In this document: piece after piece, positions 35,756 to 45,691 of the stretch
Layout: the number at the start of each line of letters is the position of its first letter
Numbering within the stretch: position 1 is the first letter of the stretch
Origin: Acidobacteriota bacterium
GTDB taxonomy: Bacteria > Acidobacteriota > Terriglobia > Terriglobales > Acidobacteriaceae
DNA length: 64,000 bases
Direction of reading: 5' to 3'
Assembly: GCA_021813745.1 (NCBI GenBank)
Contig: JAKAJO010000136.1
Location: 1-64,000, forward strand
Notes under the pieces: generated by a model
Told to the model about the DNA's origin: nothing
Database searches by the model: none
What the model saw: the letters and a program-made list of their open reading frames with translations, nothing else
Program-made: the position numbers and the translations under genes

Positions 35756-36766
35756 ACTTTTAAACTACTAATCGATGACCTCCGACTTCCCGACACTCTT
35801 GCGAGCAAAAACTACAGAGCACATTAAGAAAACAGACCGGGGTCGAAGCACCATCCGATCAACCTTACACAGTATCGCAAGAGGAACGGAAAATGGCAAT
35901 TCGTACCTGTGGTTCACGATACCAAGGGAATATCCAACCGCGGTTGACTCTCGTGCAAGACCCATGTGTCAGTTCGAAGGACAATGAGTTTTGCTTCGAC
36001 TTTCAGGAGGATGGAAATCGCAGACAGATCGCCGTCGGGGCCAAAGTGCACGACGCCCGGAAGCATGGAGAAGTAAGCTGACGCAACTGATCGGGCTGAT
36101 TGGGACCGACTCGAAAATGGATGGCACACTGGATGCGGGCTCGACGATCAACCAAGCCGTTGCGCGAACCAACCAACTTCGCTCATAGCAACTAGAGGCA
36201 TCGTGACCTTTCGACAGTACCGCAGGAACGCGTGTGGTCCTACTGAGGTTATTACAAGTACCACGTTGCTCCATCAATCGCGGCGCCGCCATGTGTACTG
36301 CGTTCAGGGATACAAGGAGCGTAGGGATCACATGGCACTCAATCGGAAGTCCCGCCACCGAAACGCCATCATTATTCTCCTTGCCCTTTGCTGTCGGAGA
36401 GCATTCACATTTATGAACAATGGGAGTGGCCCAAAACTATCGAGAAGAAGGTGACGCGGGGACGAGTACAAGCAGCAAACATGGGTGATGGATCGACGGA
36501 CCTGGGGCAGCTAATGCCAAGACGCGGCCGATGCCGGGAATGGGCGGGAGCGATACAACGATCGCACCTTTCCAGCGATCCGTGCGGCCCGTATTATGTC
36601 GCATCGGTGCCCCGGAAGATCCGCTCCCATCCAATGAAAGATAGTGTCCTTGCGATGACGCTTCGGTATTCCTGAACACCAATCGAAGCCATCAGTCTTG
36701 CGTTGCTTCGAAACCGCACACAAGACCATGGATGACCAGATAGACACCCCGTTTGTCGCAAGGCTC
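35756..36766. other. About 1 kb without a supported gene
   Basis: Several short frames exist on both strands, but none has family motifs or a convincing start. One 62-residue plus-strand frame at 35893 has GGAA before its ATG and could be real. The region must hold the tRNA-Glu promoter at its left end and the end of the ilvD transcript at its right. It may be decayed sequence at the tRNA hotspot. Confidence 0.4.
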
Positions 36767-38458
36767 CTATTCGTCCGTCACGCATCCATTGCTGGCATTC
36801 TGCACCACGCGGATATATTTTGCCAGTGTTCCGCGAGTCGCCTTATAGGGAGGCATCGTCCACTGTCTTTCCCGCCGAATCAACTCATCGTCAGAAAGAG
36901 CTACGGAGATCTGGTTGTCAGTCGCATCAATCGTAATCAGATCTCCGTCTTGCACGAGAGCGATAGGACCACATACCTGCGCTTCGGGAGTAACGTGCCC
37001 GACGATGAAGCCATGGGAGCCACCGGAAAAGCGCCCGTCCGTGATAAGAGCAACATCTTTTCCAAGTCCCGCTCCCACGATGGCCGAGGTCGGCGTAAGC
37101 ATCTCAGGCATACCCGGACCGCCTTTGGGGCCCTCGTAACGAATCACAACGACATCTCCCTTTCGAATCTTTCCAGCTTCGAGAGCGCTCAGCATCAGTT
37201 CTTCCGAATCGAAGACTCGCGCCGGCCCGGAAAACCGCAGGCCCTCTTTCCCAGTGATCTTTGCAACCGCGCCTTCGGGCGCCAGGTTGCCTCGCAGAAT
37301 TTGAAGGTGGCTGGTTTGCTTGATGGGGTTCGATAGTGGCCTGACGATTTGTTGGCCCACTTTGAAGCCTGGCAATGCGGATAGATTTTCGCTTACTGTC
37401 TTTCCGGTCACGGTCAGGCAGTCCCCATGCAGTAGTCCAGCTTCCAGTAGGAACTTGCAAACGGCGGGGAGGCCCCCGACTTCGTGCAGGTCTTCCATCA
37501 CGTACGGACCACTCGGCTTGAAGTCGGCAAGCAGAGGAGTTCGATTGCTAATCGCCTGGAAGTCATCAATCGTGAGCGGCACATCAACAGATCGTGCCAT
37601 AGCGATCAAATGAAGCACCGCGTTCGTTGATCCACCGAGCGCACAGACCACCGTAATCGCGTTTTCGAAGGCCTCGCGGGTCATGATGTCCCGTGGCTTG
37701 ATGTCGCGCTCAAGCAAAGTACGAATCGTCGCCCCGGCGCGGAGGCATTCATCCAGCTTTCCGGAATCCTCCGCTGGAGTTGAAGAACTGTATGGAAGCG
37801 TCATCCCTAACGCCTCGATCGCAGAGGCCATCGTGTTCGCGGTGTACATGCCTCCGCACGCGCCGGCTCCCGGACATGAATTCCGAACTATGGCTTGGCG
37901 CTGATCTTCGCTGATGGAATGAGTGATGAATTGGCCGTAGCTCTGAAATGCAGAGACGATGTCAAGCTTCTCGCCATTCAAGTGACCGGCTCGGATCGTT
38001 CCTCCATAGATCATCAAACTTGGCCGATTCAGACGCCCCATCGCCATCACACAGCCCGGCATATTCTTATCGCATCCGGGGATCGAAATATTTGCGTCAT
38101 ACCATTGTGCCGCCATCACAGTCTCTATGGAATCCGCAATCAGATCCCGCGATTGAAGGGAGAAGCTCATGCCATCTGTCCCCATCGAGATACCGTCGCT
38201 TACGCCAATCGTGTTGAAGCGCAGGCCCACCATGCCAGCGGCCCGTACGCCTTCCTTCACCTTTTCACTCAGAGCAAGCAAGTGCATATTGCAAGGATTA
38301 CCCTCGAACCAAACACTCGCGATTCCAACCTGCGGCATCCGCATCTCTGGTTCTTTCAAGCCTGTCGCGTAGAGCATGGCCTGAGAAGCTCCCTGTGATT
38401 TTTCCTGAGTAATATGCGCGCTGAACCTGTTCAGTGTCTTGTTCACGGGTAATGTCAC
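36767..38458 (-). CDS. ilvD: Dihydroxy-acid dehydratase
   Basis: The protein has 563 residues with a GTG start and an AGGA site. It removes water from 2,3-dihydroxy acids in branched-chain amino acid synthesis. The Fe-S ligands are visible in [27 protein letters not shown] and [16 protein letters not shown]. Further signatures are [25 protein letters not shown] and [19 protein letters not shown]. Length is normal. No other ilv gene is nearby, so it is probably a second, separately controlled copy; a riboswitch could not be confirmed in its leader. Confidence 0.96.
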   Translation of the reverse strand: MTLPVNKTLNRFSAHITQEKSQGASQAMLYATGLKEPEMRMPQVGIASVWFEGNPCNMHLLALSEKVKEGVRAAGMVGLRFNTIGVSDGISMGTDGMSFSLQSRDLIADSIETVMAAQWYDANISIPGCDKNMPGCVMAMGRLNRPSLMIYGGTIRAGHLNGEKLDIVSAFQSYGQFITHSISEDQRQAIVRNSCPGAGACGGMYTANTMASAIEALGMTLPYSSSTPAEDSGKLDECLRAGATIRTLLERDIKPRDIMTREAFENAITVVCALGGSTNAVLHLIAMARSVDVPLTIDDFQAISNRTPLLADFKPSGPYVMEDLHEVGGLPAVCKFLLEAGLLHGDCLTVTGKTVSENLSALPGFKVGQQIVRPLSNPIKQTSHLQILRGNLAPEGAVAKITGKEGLRFSGPARVFDSEELMLSALEAGKIRKGDVVVIRYEGPKGGPGMPEMLTPTSAIVGAGLGKDVALITDGRFSGGSHGFIVGHVTPEAQVCGPIALVQDGDLITIDATDNQISVALSDDELIRRERQWTMPPYKATRGTLAKYIRVVQNASNGCVTDE

Positions 38459-39004
38459 GGCGTCCTGATCCCTTCCTCAACCAGCAATACTTATCCATGA
38501 AGTTTAACCTTCGCGGATCAATTCAATGGTACAGTCCTTCGCTCCCTCCGAAGGAATGCTCTTCCCAGGTTCCGCGAGCATTCGAGATTGTGCACAATTC
38601 CATCGGCGATGGATCACTTTGCGACTGAGGAAGAGAAATCATTCAAAAACTGCCATTGCATGGAGCATATTCCCGGTCGAGTCATGCTTGGAACGCAGAT
38701 CCGACGAAGAGAAGACCCTCCTCCTCCGGTAACGCTGCATGGAGGATATTCAGCGTCTGGACCTCGCCTCAGTGGTTATCAAAAGCTAAGCCACCAAGGT
38801 GACGAACAACACCGCGACCTTTCAAGAGAGACGGTATCCGATGCGAATTCCGAGGGTCAGAGCGAGCTGAAACAAATCTCACCGACCGATGCATGGGTGG
38901 CTTCTGAAGCTACAACGCGGGGGACCCGATTCGAATCCTCGGCATGATGCGAAATCTATGAATCTGGTATTATTTCCTCTGCATCTGGTCTTACAGGTGC
39001 AAAC
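38459..39004. other. Divergent region between ilvD and the fluoride operon
   Basis: No gene is supported in these 546 bases. An 8-base stem, GAATGCTC with GAGCATTC, lies at about 38563-38586 in the ilvD leader; its role is unknown. TATTAT at 38968 preceded by TGG looks like an extended -10 element about 30 bases upstream of the riboswitch. Confidence 0.4.
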
Positions 39005-39094
39005 GGCGAAGGGGTTCGCCTGAACTGCTGTGCCATCCTTTCCTTTCAAGGTAGAGATGGGCGGATGATGACCCCTGACGGCAACACGTCGGGG
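39005..39094 (+). promoter_or_regulatory. Fluoride riboswitch (crcB motif) 1, upstream of the phosphoesterase operon
   Basis: The pattern GGCGAAGGGGTTCGCC (39005-39020), TGAACTGC, then GGATGATGACCCCTGA (39063-39078) matches the fluoride aptamer. The loop GGGGTT can pair with GACCCC to form the pseudoknot. An overlapping hairpin, CCCC-T-GACG with CGTCGGGG (39072-39094), competes with the pseudoknot and is the likely switch. The first gene starts 90 bases later. Confidence 0.8.
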
Positions 39095-39183
39095 AGTCGC
39101 CTGCTCATCCAGCCGGCCCCCACAGATTTTGGATCTATCCTGTAAGGCGCGACAATCAACTCGCGCCAAGAACTGGGGGTTCT

Positions 39184-39897
39184 GTGAAAATCGTCATTGT
39201 TTCTGACATTCATGCAAACCTGGCTGCCTTGGAGGCGCTGCCTGAGCGCCAATATGACCAATTGTGGTGCATAGGTGACCTCGTCGATTACGGCCCAAAT
39301 CCACGTGAGGTCATTGCGTGGGTGCAGGCGAACGCGCGTGTTGTGGTGCGTGGGAACCATGACTATGCGGCTGGATTTAAAGCCGACCCTCAATGTTCCG
39401 CGCCCTACAGGAGGCTTGCTGCAGAAACTCTTCGGTACACACTCGATGTCTGCACGGAAAATGAACTGAGTTATCTGAAGAACCTTCCGGTTTATCGAGA
39501 GATTCCGGTTGGCCAGACAAACTTCTATTTGGTTCATGCCACGCCGACAGATCCGCTATTTGGCTATTGTTCTGAAACCTCTCCGAGTTGGCGCGAACAG
39601 GCCCGCTGCATAGATGCGGATGTGCTCGTGGTTGGACACACACATACGCCGTTCATTCGCAAGGAGGGAAATACCACAATTCTGAATCCCGGCAGCCTCG
39701 GCCAGCCCAAGACCGGTAGACCTCAGGCATGCTACGCGATATGGGAAGACGGGAAGGCGTCCTTGAAGGAATATACGTACCCGATCGAGGATACGATTCG
39801 CGGAATCCGGGCCATGCCAATTACTCCGGAAGATCAGGACGCTCTCATTGCCGTGCTGCACACAGGTGCAATACCGGCTCGGATAGCAAACTTGTAA
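39184..39897 (+). CDS. Calcineurin-like metallophosphoesterase
   Basis: The protein has 237 residues with a GTG start. All metal-binding motifs are present: SDIHAN, IGDLVDYGPNP, RGNHD, LVHATP, and GHTHTP with NPGSLGQP. It hydrolyses phosphoesters with two metal ions; the substrate is unknown. It opens a four-gene operon behind a fluoride riboswitch. Fluoride poisons many metallophosphatases, so this may be a replacement activity made during exposure. That link is inference. Confidence 0.9.
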   Translation: MKIVIVSDIHANLAALEALPERQYDQLWCIGDLVDYGPNPREVIAWVQANARVVVRGNHDYAAGFKADPQCSAPYRRLAAETLRYTLDVCTENELSYLKNLPVYREIPVGQTNFYLVHATPTDPLFGYCSETSPSWREQARCIDADVLVVGHTHTPFIRKEGNTTILNPGSLGQPKTGRPQACYAIWEDGKASLKEYTYPIEDTIRGIRAMPITPEDQDALIAVLHTGAIPARIANL

Positions 39898-39933
39898 TCC
39901 GTGCAGTGACTCAGGAAGAGGGAGCGAACGCAC

Positions 39934-41214
39934 ATGCCAGATTCTCTTCAAGCGCAAACGCAGAAAATGTTGGCCGAACTTTTCGGAAACTACACAGGTC
40001 CGGCCTTTGCCATTCGCCTGTGGGACGGATGGCGGTGGATCTCCCGTCCCAACGAAACGCCAGCCTTTACCGTCGTCATTGAATCGCCCAAAGCTCTGGC
40101 CACGCTGGCGGCGGGGCCAAACGAGTTGACGCTTGGCGAAGCATTTATTCATCGGGATATCGACATTGAAGGAGATATCTTTTCCGTCTTTTCCGTTGGC
40201 GAATATCTCATCAACCGTCCACGTACCCTTGTACGACGGACGGCGGATTTTCTTCTTCGAATGGCTGCGAGATCGAAAAGGTGGCTCCATCACGGAGCAC
40301 GGCACTCCAAAGCGCGAGATCGCTTCTCGATCCAATATCACTATGACCAACCTGTGGCATTCTTCCGTCCATGGCTGGGGAGCACGCTCGCTTACTCCTG
40401 CGCCTATTTTCGAACCGCAAGCGATCCTCTTGACCTGGCACAGGAACAGAAGCTCGAAATCATCTGCCGGAAGCTGCGTCTGGAACCCATGGAGCGCTTT
40501 CTCGACATCGGATGCGGCTGGGGCAGCCTGGTTCTGCACGCCGCCGGCAATCACTCAGCACTCGCTCACGGGATCACGCTCAGTCGAATTCAGGCTGATG
40601 TCGCTCTCAGCAGGATCGATGATGCCCGACTGGGACAAAGATGCAAGGTGGAACTCCGCGACTACCGCGACTGCGGGCATCTGGCTGGAACATTTGACAA
40701 GATTGCCAGTGTCGGAATGATCGAGCATGTGGGCTTCAAAAACCTCCCGGAATACTTTCGCATGGTCTACGGCCTGTTGCGGCCGGGTGGCAGTCTCCTG
40801 AATCACGGCATCGTGCGCTCCCCGAATTCGCCGACTCGCGAAGACTCCTTCATCGATCGCTATGTATTTCCAGACGGCAGATTAGTCACAGTCTCAGATG
40901 TCATCAATGCGGCTGAGTCGGCCGGGTTGGAAGTCCGCGATGTTGAAAATCTTCGTGAACACTACGAACTTACCTTGCGCAGTTGGGTGGAAGGGCTACA
41001 ACAGAACCAAGAGACGTTGCGCAATTTCGTTCCGGAATCGACCTACCGAATCTGGCTGTTATACATGGCAGGATCTGCGGCCGCATTTCGCAGAGGAGAT
41101 ATCGCAATTCACCAAATCCTCTTCAGCCGGCCGGAGAACGGCAGATCAGGGATGCCGTTGGTTCGCGAAGACTGGTACTCGACATGTGGCCAGGCCGAAG
41201 GGGTCGAGGTATGA
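39934..41214 (+). CDS. Cyclopropane-fatty-acyl-phospholipid synthase family
   Basis: The protein has 426 residues. A N-terminal lipid-binding domain is followed by the SAM methyltransferase core with DIGCGWGSLVLHAA, the catalytic region SVGMIEHVG, and RYVFPDGRL near the C-terminus. These enzymes add a methylene bridge to unsaturated lipid chains and lower membrane permeability. It follows the phosphoesterase by 36 bases and overlaps the HEAT-like gene by 4. Induction by fluoride would fit a barrier against HF entry, which is inference. Confidence 0.93.
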   Translation: MPDSLQAQTQKMLAELFGNYTGPAFAIRLWDGWRWISRPNETPAFTVVIESPKALATLAAGPNELTLGEAFIHRDIDIEGDIFSVFSVGEYLINRPRTLVRRTADFLLRMAARSKRWLHHGARHSKARDRFSIQYHYDQPVAFFRPWLGSTLAYSCAYFRTASDPLDLAQEQKLEIICRKLRLEPMERFLDIGCGWGSLVLHAAGNHSALAHGITLSRIQADVALSRIDDARLGQRCKVELRDYRDCGHLAGTFDKIASVGMIEHVGFKNLPEYFRMVYGLLRPGGSLLNHGIVRSPNSPTREDSFIDRYVFPDGRLVTVSDVINAAESAGLEVRDVENLREHYELTLRSWVEGLQQNQETLRNFVPESTYRIWLLYMAGSAAAFRRGDIAIHQILFSRPENGRSGMPLVREDWYSTCGQAEGVEV

Positions 41215-42173
41215 AAAACATGCCACACGAGGTTTCAGACGAGGCAATCGAGCGATTGGTCGTCGCTCTGGATTCCCTTATCGACGGAGATCGAGCGGCA
41301 GAGCAACTGATCTCGCTCGGGCAAAGTGTCGTACCTTACGTCGAACGATTCCTCGTGGCATCCAGGCCAAGATCGATTTCTATATCACGTTGCCGCGCAG
41401 TTCGCATCCTGGGCGCGCTCGGAGCCTATTCCAGTCTTATACGTTACTTTCGGGAGTTCGTCCGGCCCAGTGATGCTGCAGTTCTGTTCGCAGAAGACGC
41501 GGTCCGCAGCGCCGCTGCTCGCGAGCTTATGCATCACGAGTCTCCGTCGACATTCCGAGTCTTGCTCGACGCTGCGAAGCATCGCCCAACAAGTGGCATT
41601 ATTCAGGCATTGTCTCAATACCGGTGGCCTGAGATTGTCCCTCTCCTTTTCGAACTGCTTGAAGATGACCTGTGCCGGGAAGATGCAAAGCAAGGATTGC
41701 GAACCGTACCGGAAGCAGCCAAGGCATTTGCGATCTTGCTGCTCCGCGGGTTAACGAATCTTCCGATTCACGGTGCGAATGCCTCGCGCCGCAAACGCGC
41801 TACCCTTCAGTTGCTCGTCGAATTTGGAATCAACATGAACGAATGGCCTGATTTGCGTCAGTTCCTTAGCGATGAGGATCGCGATTGCGTAATAGCGGCT
41901 GCCACTCTCGGCCTACAGTGCGCTCCGGCGGCAGAAAGACCTTCGATCATCACAGCACTGATTGAGGCCTCACCGGGGATGAACTGGGCTCAGGAGACTG
42001 AGGCTGTCGAACTCCTCGACAAGTGGCCAGCTCTGGCGCGTCAAGCGATGAGAGAGATGCAAGTTCAAAGGGAGATGAGGGGAGAGACACCCAATTGGCT
42101 ATCGCCTTTTTGGCGCATTCTGCATCATGTGCTCGGCAGCGAAATGCACCCACAAAGGCGTGGTGCTGCCTAA
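41211..42173 (+). CDS. HEAT-like helical repeat protein
   Basis: The protein has 320 residues from the ATG at 41211, which overlaps the synthase stop (ATGA). It is all helical with repeating units such as DAVRSAAARELMHHESPSTFRVLLDA and QALSQYRWPEIVPLLFELLED, the pattern of HEAT or PBS-type repeats. There are no enzyme motifs or membrane segments. Such proteins scaffold partners; the dynamin-like protein encoded next is the natural candidate. Confidence 0.75.
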   Translation: MKNMPHEVSDEAIERLVVALDSLIDGDRAAEQLISLGQSVVPYVERFLVASRPRSISISRCRAVRILGALGAYSSLIRYFREFVRPSDAAVLFAEDAVRSAAARELMHHESPSTFRVLLDAAKHRPTSGIIQALSQYRWPEIVPLLFELLEDDLCREDAKQGLRTVPEAAKAFAILLLRGLTNLPIHGANASRRKRATLQLLVEFGINMNEWPDLRQFLSDEDRDCVIAAATLGLQCAPAAERPSIITALIEASPGMNWAQETEAVELLDKWPALARQAMREMQVQREMRGETPNWLSPFWRILHHVLGSEMHPQRRGAA

Positions 42174-42218
42174 TTGAGTTAGCGTGCAGTTCGAAAGCTC
42201 TTATGGCTGGTGATTGCA

Positions 42219-43919
42219 ATGGACCTTAAACAATACGAGCACGCGAAATTCTCAATGGCGGAGATCATTCGCTCCGCTCAGGCCGTAGACACCAAAGATC
42301 AGGATCTGATGTCTGCTTCTCGGGATCTCCTGATGCGGCTGGCTGATGATCGTTTCAACCTGATGCTGGTTGGGCGTTTCAGCCGTGGAAAATCCACGCT
42401 AATCAATGCAATCCTCGGTGCTCCCCATTTGCCTACGGGAATCCTGCCTCTCACGTCGGTAATCACAACTGTCCGGTACGGAAGCCGCTCGCAAGTCGTC
42501 TTGAACTTCAATGGTTCGCGACTGCGCCAGGAAATTCCACTAGCGCGTCTGGCCGAGTATGTTACCCAGCAATCCAATCCGGGCAATATCAAGAATGTTG
42601 CCTACGCCGAAATCGAGTTACCCGTCGAACTTCTTCGTCGCGGAGTGTTCTTCGTTGATAGCCCCGGCCTTGGATCAGCGATTACTGAAAATACACAGAC
42701 CACGGAACGCTTCTTCCCGGAAGCCGACGCCTTTGTCCTGATCACCAGCTTTGACAGCCCTCTTTCCGATGAGGAGAATCGCGCCCTGCACAGAATCCGC
42801 CAGACGGATAAGACACTATTCGTGATCATCAATAAGCAGGACACCGTCGGCCATGAGGAGCGGGGGCAGGTTTCGGATTACGTCCACTCACAACTGGAAC
42901 GGTTTTCGTTCCGGCCTGTCCCGCAGATCTTCTCGGTTTCCGCCCGGCAGGCTCTTGAAGCAAAGATGTCGCAGCAACCCGATCTCATCGCCGGCAGTGG
43001 CATCCTTCGGTTCGAGGAAGAACTGCTTCGATTCTTGATGGAAGAACGAGCTGAAGCGTTTCTCTCGAACATGTACGAGCGCATCAATGACTTTTTGCTC
43101 GAAAGACGGAACCTGGAAAAACAAGCCGAAAGGCGTTCCGCCTATGAAACACTCTTGGATCGTCTTCGAGAACTTCGGGAGCTAGAGGCAGAGCCTTCGT
43201 CAGCGACCGGCCTTCATTACGCTCCAGAGAATGCTTCCTCCAAATTCTCTCTGGAATTGGACAAGCGGAGCGGCTGCCGGATCTGCGGAGAAGTTCTGGA
43301 CGCGGTGTTTCACTTTCTAAGCAAGCACCAACGGGACTTGGTCATCAGTCCAGATGCACAAAGGGAGCACGCAACGAGAGGGGGATTCTGTTCGTTGCAC
43401 ACCTGGCAGTACGAGAACATTTCTTCTCCGTACGGTGTGTGCGCCGCCTATCCCGAGCTTGCCCATCGGATGGCTGTGGAACTGCAAAAAATAGCTGAAC
43501 GAGGCGACGGACCCGTTTGGAGTGCGGAACACATAACTCAACTTGGCGGATCTCAGGATTCTTGCCAGGTCTGCGAAGTTCGCGTTGAGGCAGAGCGCAA
43601 GGCGGTCAAAGAGGCCGTTGCCATGTTGCAGCGGCCGGCTGCATCTCTCAGTGGTGGACTGCCCGCCTACTGCCTCCTTCATCTTGCGATGGTCGTAGGA
43701 GATTTAGGCAAAGGCCGGGCTGCCGAGACCTTATTAAGCGCTCATGCCCAATGCTTCGAGCGAATGGCCGAAGACGCCCAGCGGTATGCCCTTCGACACG
43801 ACGCTTTGCGCCGCCATCTAACGAGTGAAGAAGAGCGCCGAACGTCGCAGCTGATGCTTTTGATGCTGGCAAGCCACCGCAGCCTGTGTGCGCCTTGGAA
43901 TATTCAAACTTTGTTCTGA
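42219..43919 (+). CDS. Dynamin-like GTPase with a duplicated cysteine-histidine domain
   Basis: The protein has 566 residues from the ATG at 42219; a GTG at 42210 is possible. The GTPase motifs are G1 GRFSRGKS (52-59), G3 DSPGLGS and G4 NKQD. After a helical stretch the C-terminal part holds two similar modules: CRIC ... GFCSLH and CQVC ... YCLLH. These look like DUF6062-type metal-binding units. Bacterial dynamins remodel or repair membranes. It is the last gene of the fluoride-riboswitch operon, next to a lipid-modifying enzyme, which supports a membrane-integrity role. Confidence 0.85.
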   Translation: MDLKQYEHAKFSMAEIIRSAQAVDTKDQDLMSASRDLLMRLADDRFNLMLVGRFSRGKSTLINAILGAPHLPTGILPLTSVITTVRYGSRSQVVLNFNGSRLRQEIPLARLAEYVTQQSNPGNIKNVAYAEIELPVELLRRGVFFVDSPGLGSAITENTQTTERFFPEADAFVLITSFDSPLSDEENRALHRIRQTDKTLFVIINKQDTVGHEERGQVSDYVHSQLERFSFRPVPQIFSVSARQALEAKMSQQPDLIAGSGILRFEEELLRFLMEERAEAFLSNMYERINDFLLERRNLEKQAERRSAYETLLDRLRELRELEAEPSSATGLHYAPENASSKFSLELDKRSGCRICGEVLDAVFHFLSKHQRDLVISPDAQREHATRGGFCSLHTWQYENISSPYGVCAAYPELAHRMAVELQKIAERGDGPVWSAEHITQLGGSQDSCQVCEVRVEAERKAVKEAVAMLQRPAASLSGGLPAYCLLHLAMVVGDLGKGRAAETLLSAHAQCFERMAEDAQRYALRHDALRRHLTSEEERRTSQLMLLMLASHRSLCAPWNIQTLF

Positions 43920-44040
43920 TTGGCGCAATGATGCAGTGACGAAGGAAGCGCTCTGACGTAATACGGCATTCCAGGAGCCGAGTTGCAGAATGGCCAGAAC
44001 TGCATTGCCGTTAGATTAAGAATTGTGCTACGTTGAGGAT

Positions 44041-44116
44041 GGTGAAGGGATCCGCCATTAACCGCCGCCCGAGATGGACCGGCTGATGACCCCTGCGATT
44101 CTGCAGGGGGTTTTTT
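44041..44116 (+). promoter_or_regulatory. Fluoride riboswitch 2 with terminator, upstream of ppa
   Basis: The aptamer reads GGTGAAGGGATCCGCC, ATTAACCGCC, then GGCTGATGACCCCTGC (44081-44096). CCCCTGC pairs with GCAGGGG and is followed by GTTTTTT (to 44116), a rho-independent terminator that uses part of the aptamer. Fluoride binding should prevent it and turn the gene on. A weak promoter (TTGCCG at 44005, TACGTT at 44029) precedes it. Confidence 0.92.
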
Positions 44117-44150
44117 ATGCTCCTGCGCCACTTGGCGAGTGAGGAAAAAT

Positions 44151-44684
44151 ATGGACAGCTACCTTGAAATTCCCATGGGCGACAAAGCGCCGGAGATCCT
44201 GACGGCGGTCGTCGAAATTCCCCAGGACAGCACCAATAAGTATGAATACGACCTCAACTTGAATGTCTTTGTGTTAGATCGGGTTTTGTATTCCCCGGTA
44301 CATTTCCCCGGTGATTATGGTTTCATTCCGCAGACTCTCGCACAGGACGGTGATCCCCTGGACATTCTCATCCTCGGCGACACACCTACGTTTCCTGGAT
44401 GTATTTACGCCGTCAGGCCTGTAGGGCTGTTTGAAATGTTGGATCACGGGTTGCGTGACGAAAAGGTTTTGGCTTATGCCATGGGGAATCCGCGATTCAG
44501 CAGCATTCTGAACTACTCCGAAATCGAGCCGCACATCTTGCTGGAAGTTGAACACTTCTTCTCCGTGTACAAAGAGCTGGAAGCTACAGAGACAAAGGTC
44601 CTCGGGTGGAAGGATCGGGAAACTGCATACGAGGTGATCCGGTCGAGCCATGAGCGGTTTATTCACAGCACCGTTGCCCAATGA
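44151..44684 (+). CDS. ppa: Family I inorganic pyrophosphatase
   Basis: The protein has 177 residues from the ATG at 44151, preceded by GAGGAAAAAT. It splits pyrophosphate to phosphate with Mg. The metal ligands are kept: IPQDSTNKYEYD, the DGDPLDILI cluster, MLD and RDEK. Fluoride is a classic inhibitor of this enzyme family, and pyrophosphatase genes are a known target of fluoride riboswitches. An extra copy made on fluoride exposure would restore the activity. Confidence 0.95.
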   Translation: MDSYLEIPMGDKAPEILTAVVEIPQDSTNKYEYDLNLNVFVLDRVLYSPVHFPGDYGFIPQTLAQDGDPLDILILGDTPTFPGCIYAVRPVGLFEMLDHGLRDEKVLAYAMGNPRFSSILNYSEIEPHILLEVEHFFSVYKELEATETKVLGWKDRETAYEVIRSSHERFIHSTVAQ

Positions 44685-44694
44685 GGCCGTTGCC

Positions 44695-45450
44695 GTGCCC
44701 GAGCACGCGTATAAAGGCAACATCGACCCTCAGCTCTTCTTTGCTACCGTTGAGCGAACGGAAGAGTTGTCTCGCCTTCAGGCGCAGGCTGAAAAGCGAA
44801 AGTCACTGCTGATTTTCGGGCCCGAGGCTGTAGGGAAAACGCGTCTTTTACGGGCTTTTGTGAAGACCCAGCCGCTCACCCTTTTTGTGCCCAGAGTGGA
44901 ATCGCCGCGAGAAGTGCTTCTGACGCTAGTCGCGGAACTGCGTCGTCTCGGGAAGCGCGGAGTGGTTCTTCCGGTCAATCCGGCGTCGCACAGCAGTTCA
45001 GGGCTCAAGGGAATCGTACAGCGTGCGCTCGATGTCCATCCTTTTTCTCTCGCAATTGATCAGATCAGTGGTCCCTCTCGGGTCGTCACGGGCCTCATCA
45101 AGGACTTGAATTACTTCGATCGCACTCCTGTCATCTTTGTCGCTCGCACACCTCATATGGAGGACATCGGCACGCTACGCCCCCTGTGCGCCAGGAGTTC
45201 TGAACGCTTGGAGTTGAAAGAATTTCCTCCTCAGATCGCACTGGAATTCACCCGGTGGGAGGCACGAAAGGCCGACCTATGTGCCTCCAATTTCGATGAA
45301 GTCGTGAAATTGATCGCAGACAATAGTAAGGGAAACCCAGGCGCGATCGTTCAGATGGTGAAAATGGCACATTTCCCCAGGTACTGGGTGGGCGACCAGA
45401 TCAAGGCCCATGTGCTGTATCTCGACTACAGAATGGGGCGGCGCGAGTAG
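44695..45450 (+). CDS. Small P-loop ATPase, AAA/STAND-like
   Basis: The protein has 251 residues from the GTG at 44695, chosen for its GAGG site; an ATG at 44650 would overlap ppa. It has a Walker A (FGPEAVGKTRLL), a Walker B-like SLAIDQISG and an arginine-rich sensor region (VARTPHME). It resembles the NTPase core of ATPases of the STAND/orc1-like group without an effector domain. It sits 10 bases after ppa and shares its riboswitch. Function in fluoride stress is unknown. Confidence 0.7.
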   Translation: MPEHAYKGNIDPQLFFATVERTEELSRLQAQAEKRKSLLIFGPEAVGKTRLLRAFVKTQPLTLFVPRVESPREVLLTLVAELRRLGKRGVVLPVNPASHSSSGLKGIVQRALDVHPFSLAIDQISGPSRVVTGLIKDLNYFDRTPVIFVARTPHMEDIGTLRPLCARSSERLELKEFPPQIALEFTRWEARKADLCASNFDEVVKLIADNSKGNPGAIVQMVKMAHFPRYWVGDQIKAHVLYLDYRMGRRE

Positions 45451-45691
45451 CAACTCACGCCGCATTGCTCAATGGAAACAACCGCACAAATGCACACATC
45501 CCGAAAGGCGCGCATATTGTGGGCCCTGCTTCATTCCGCCAAGCAACGTTACAACCCAATCTCCCACTTTTTTCAAGACAGGAATGTTTCGATCTAAGTG
45601 CCGTGTCGAAGCAAAACTGCGTCGTTCTGATCGGTTGAATGTGCGAACATCTGATTGCCTGTGTCCCAGATGGAAACACGTCCGGTCCCCC

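Noticed and set aside
38563-38640. Fluoride riboswitch in the ilvD leader
   Set aside because: A GGAATT/GCATTCC arrangement is seen, but the TGATGAC segment and P1 stem are missing.
38895-38945. tRNA-like T-loop (GATTCGAATC)
   Set aside because: The flanking bases do not form a T stem, and no anticodon or acceptor arms can be found.
39556-40554. 332-residue minus-strand open frame
   Set aside because: It is opposite the phosphoesterase and cyclopropane synthase genes and has no recognisable motif.
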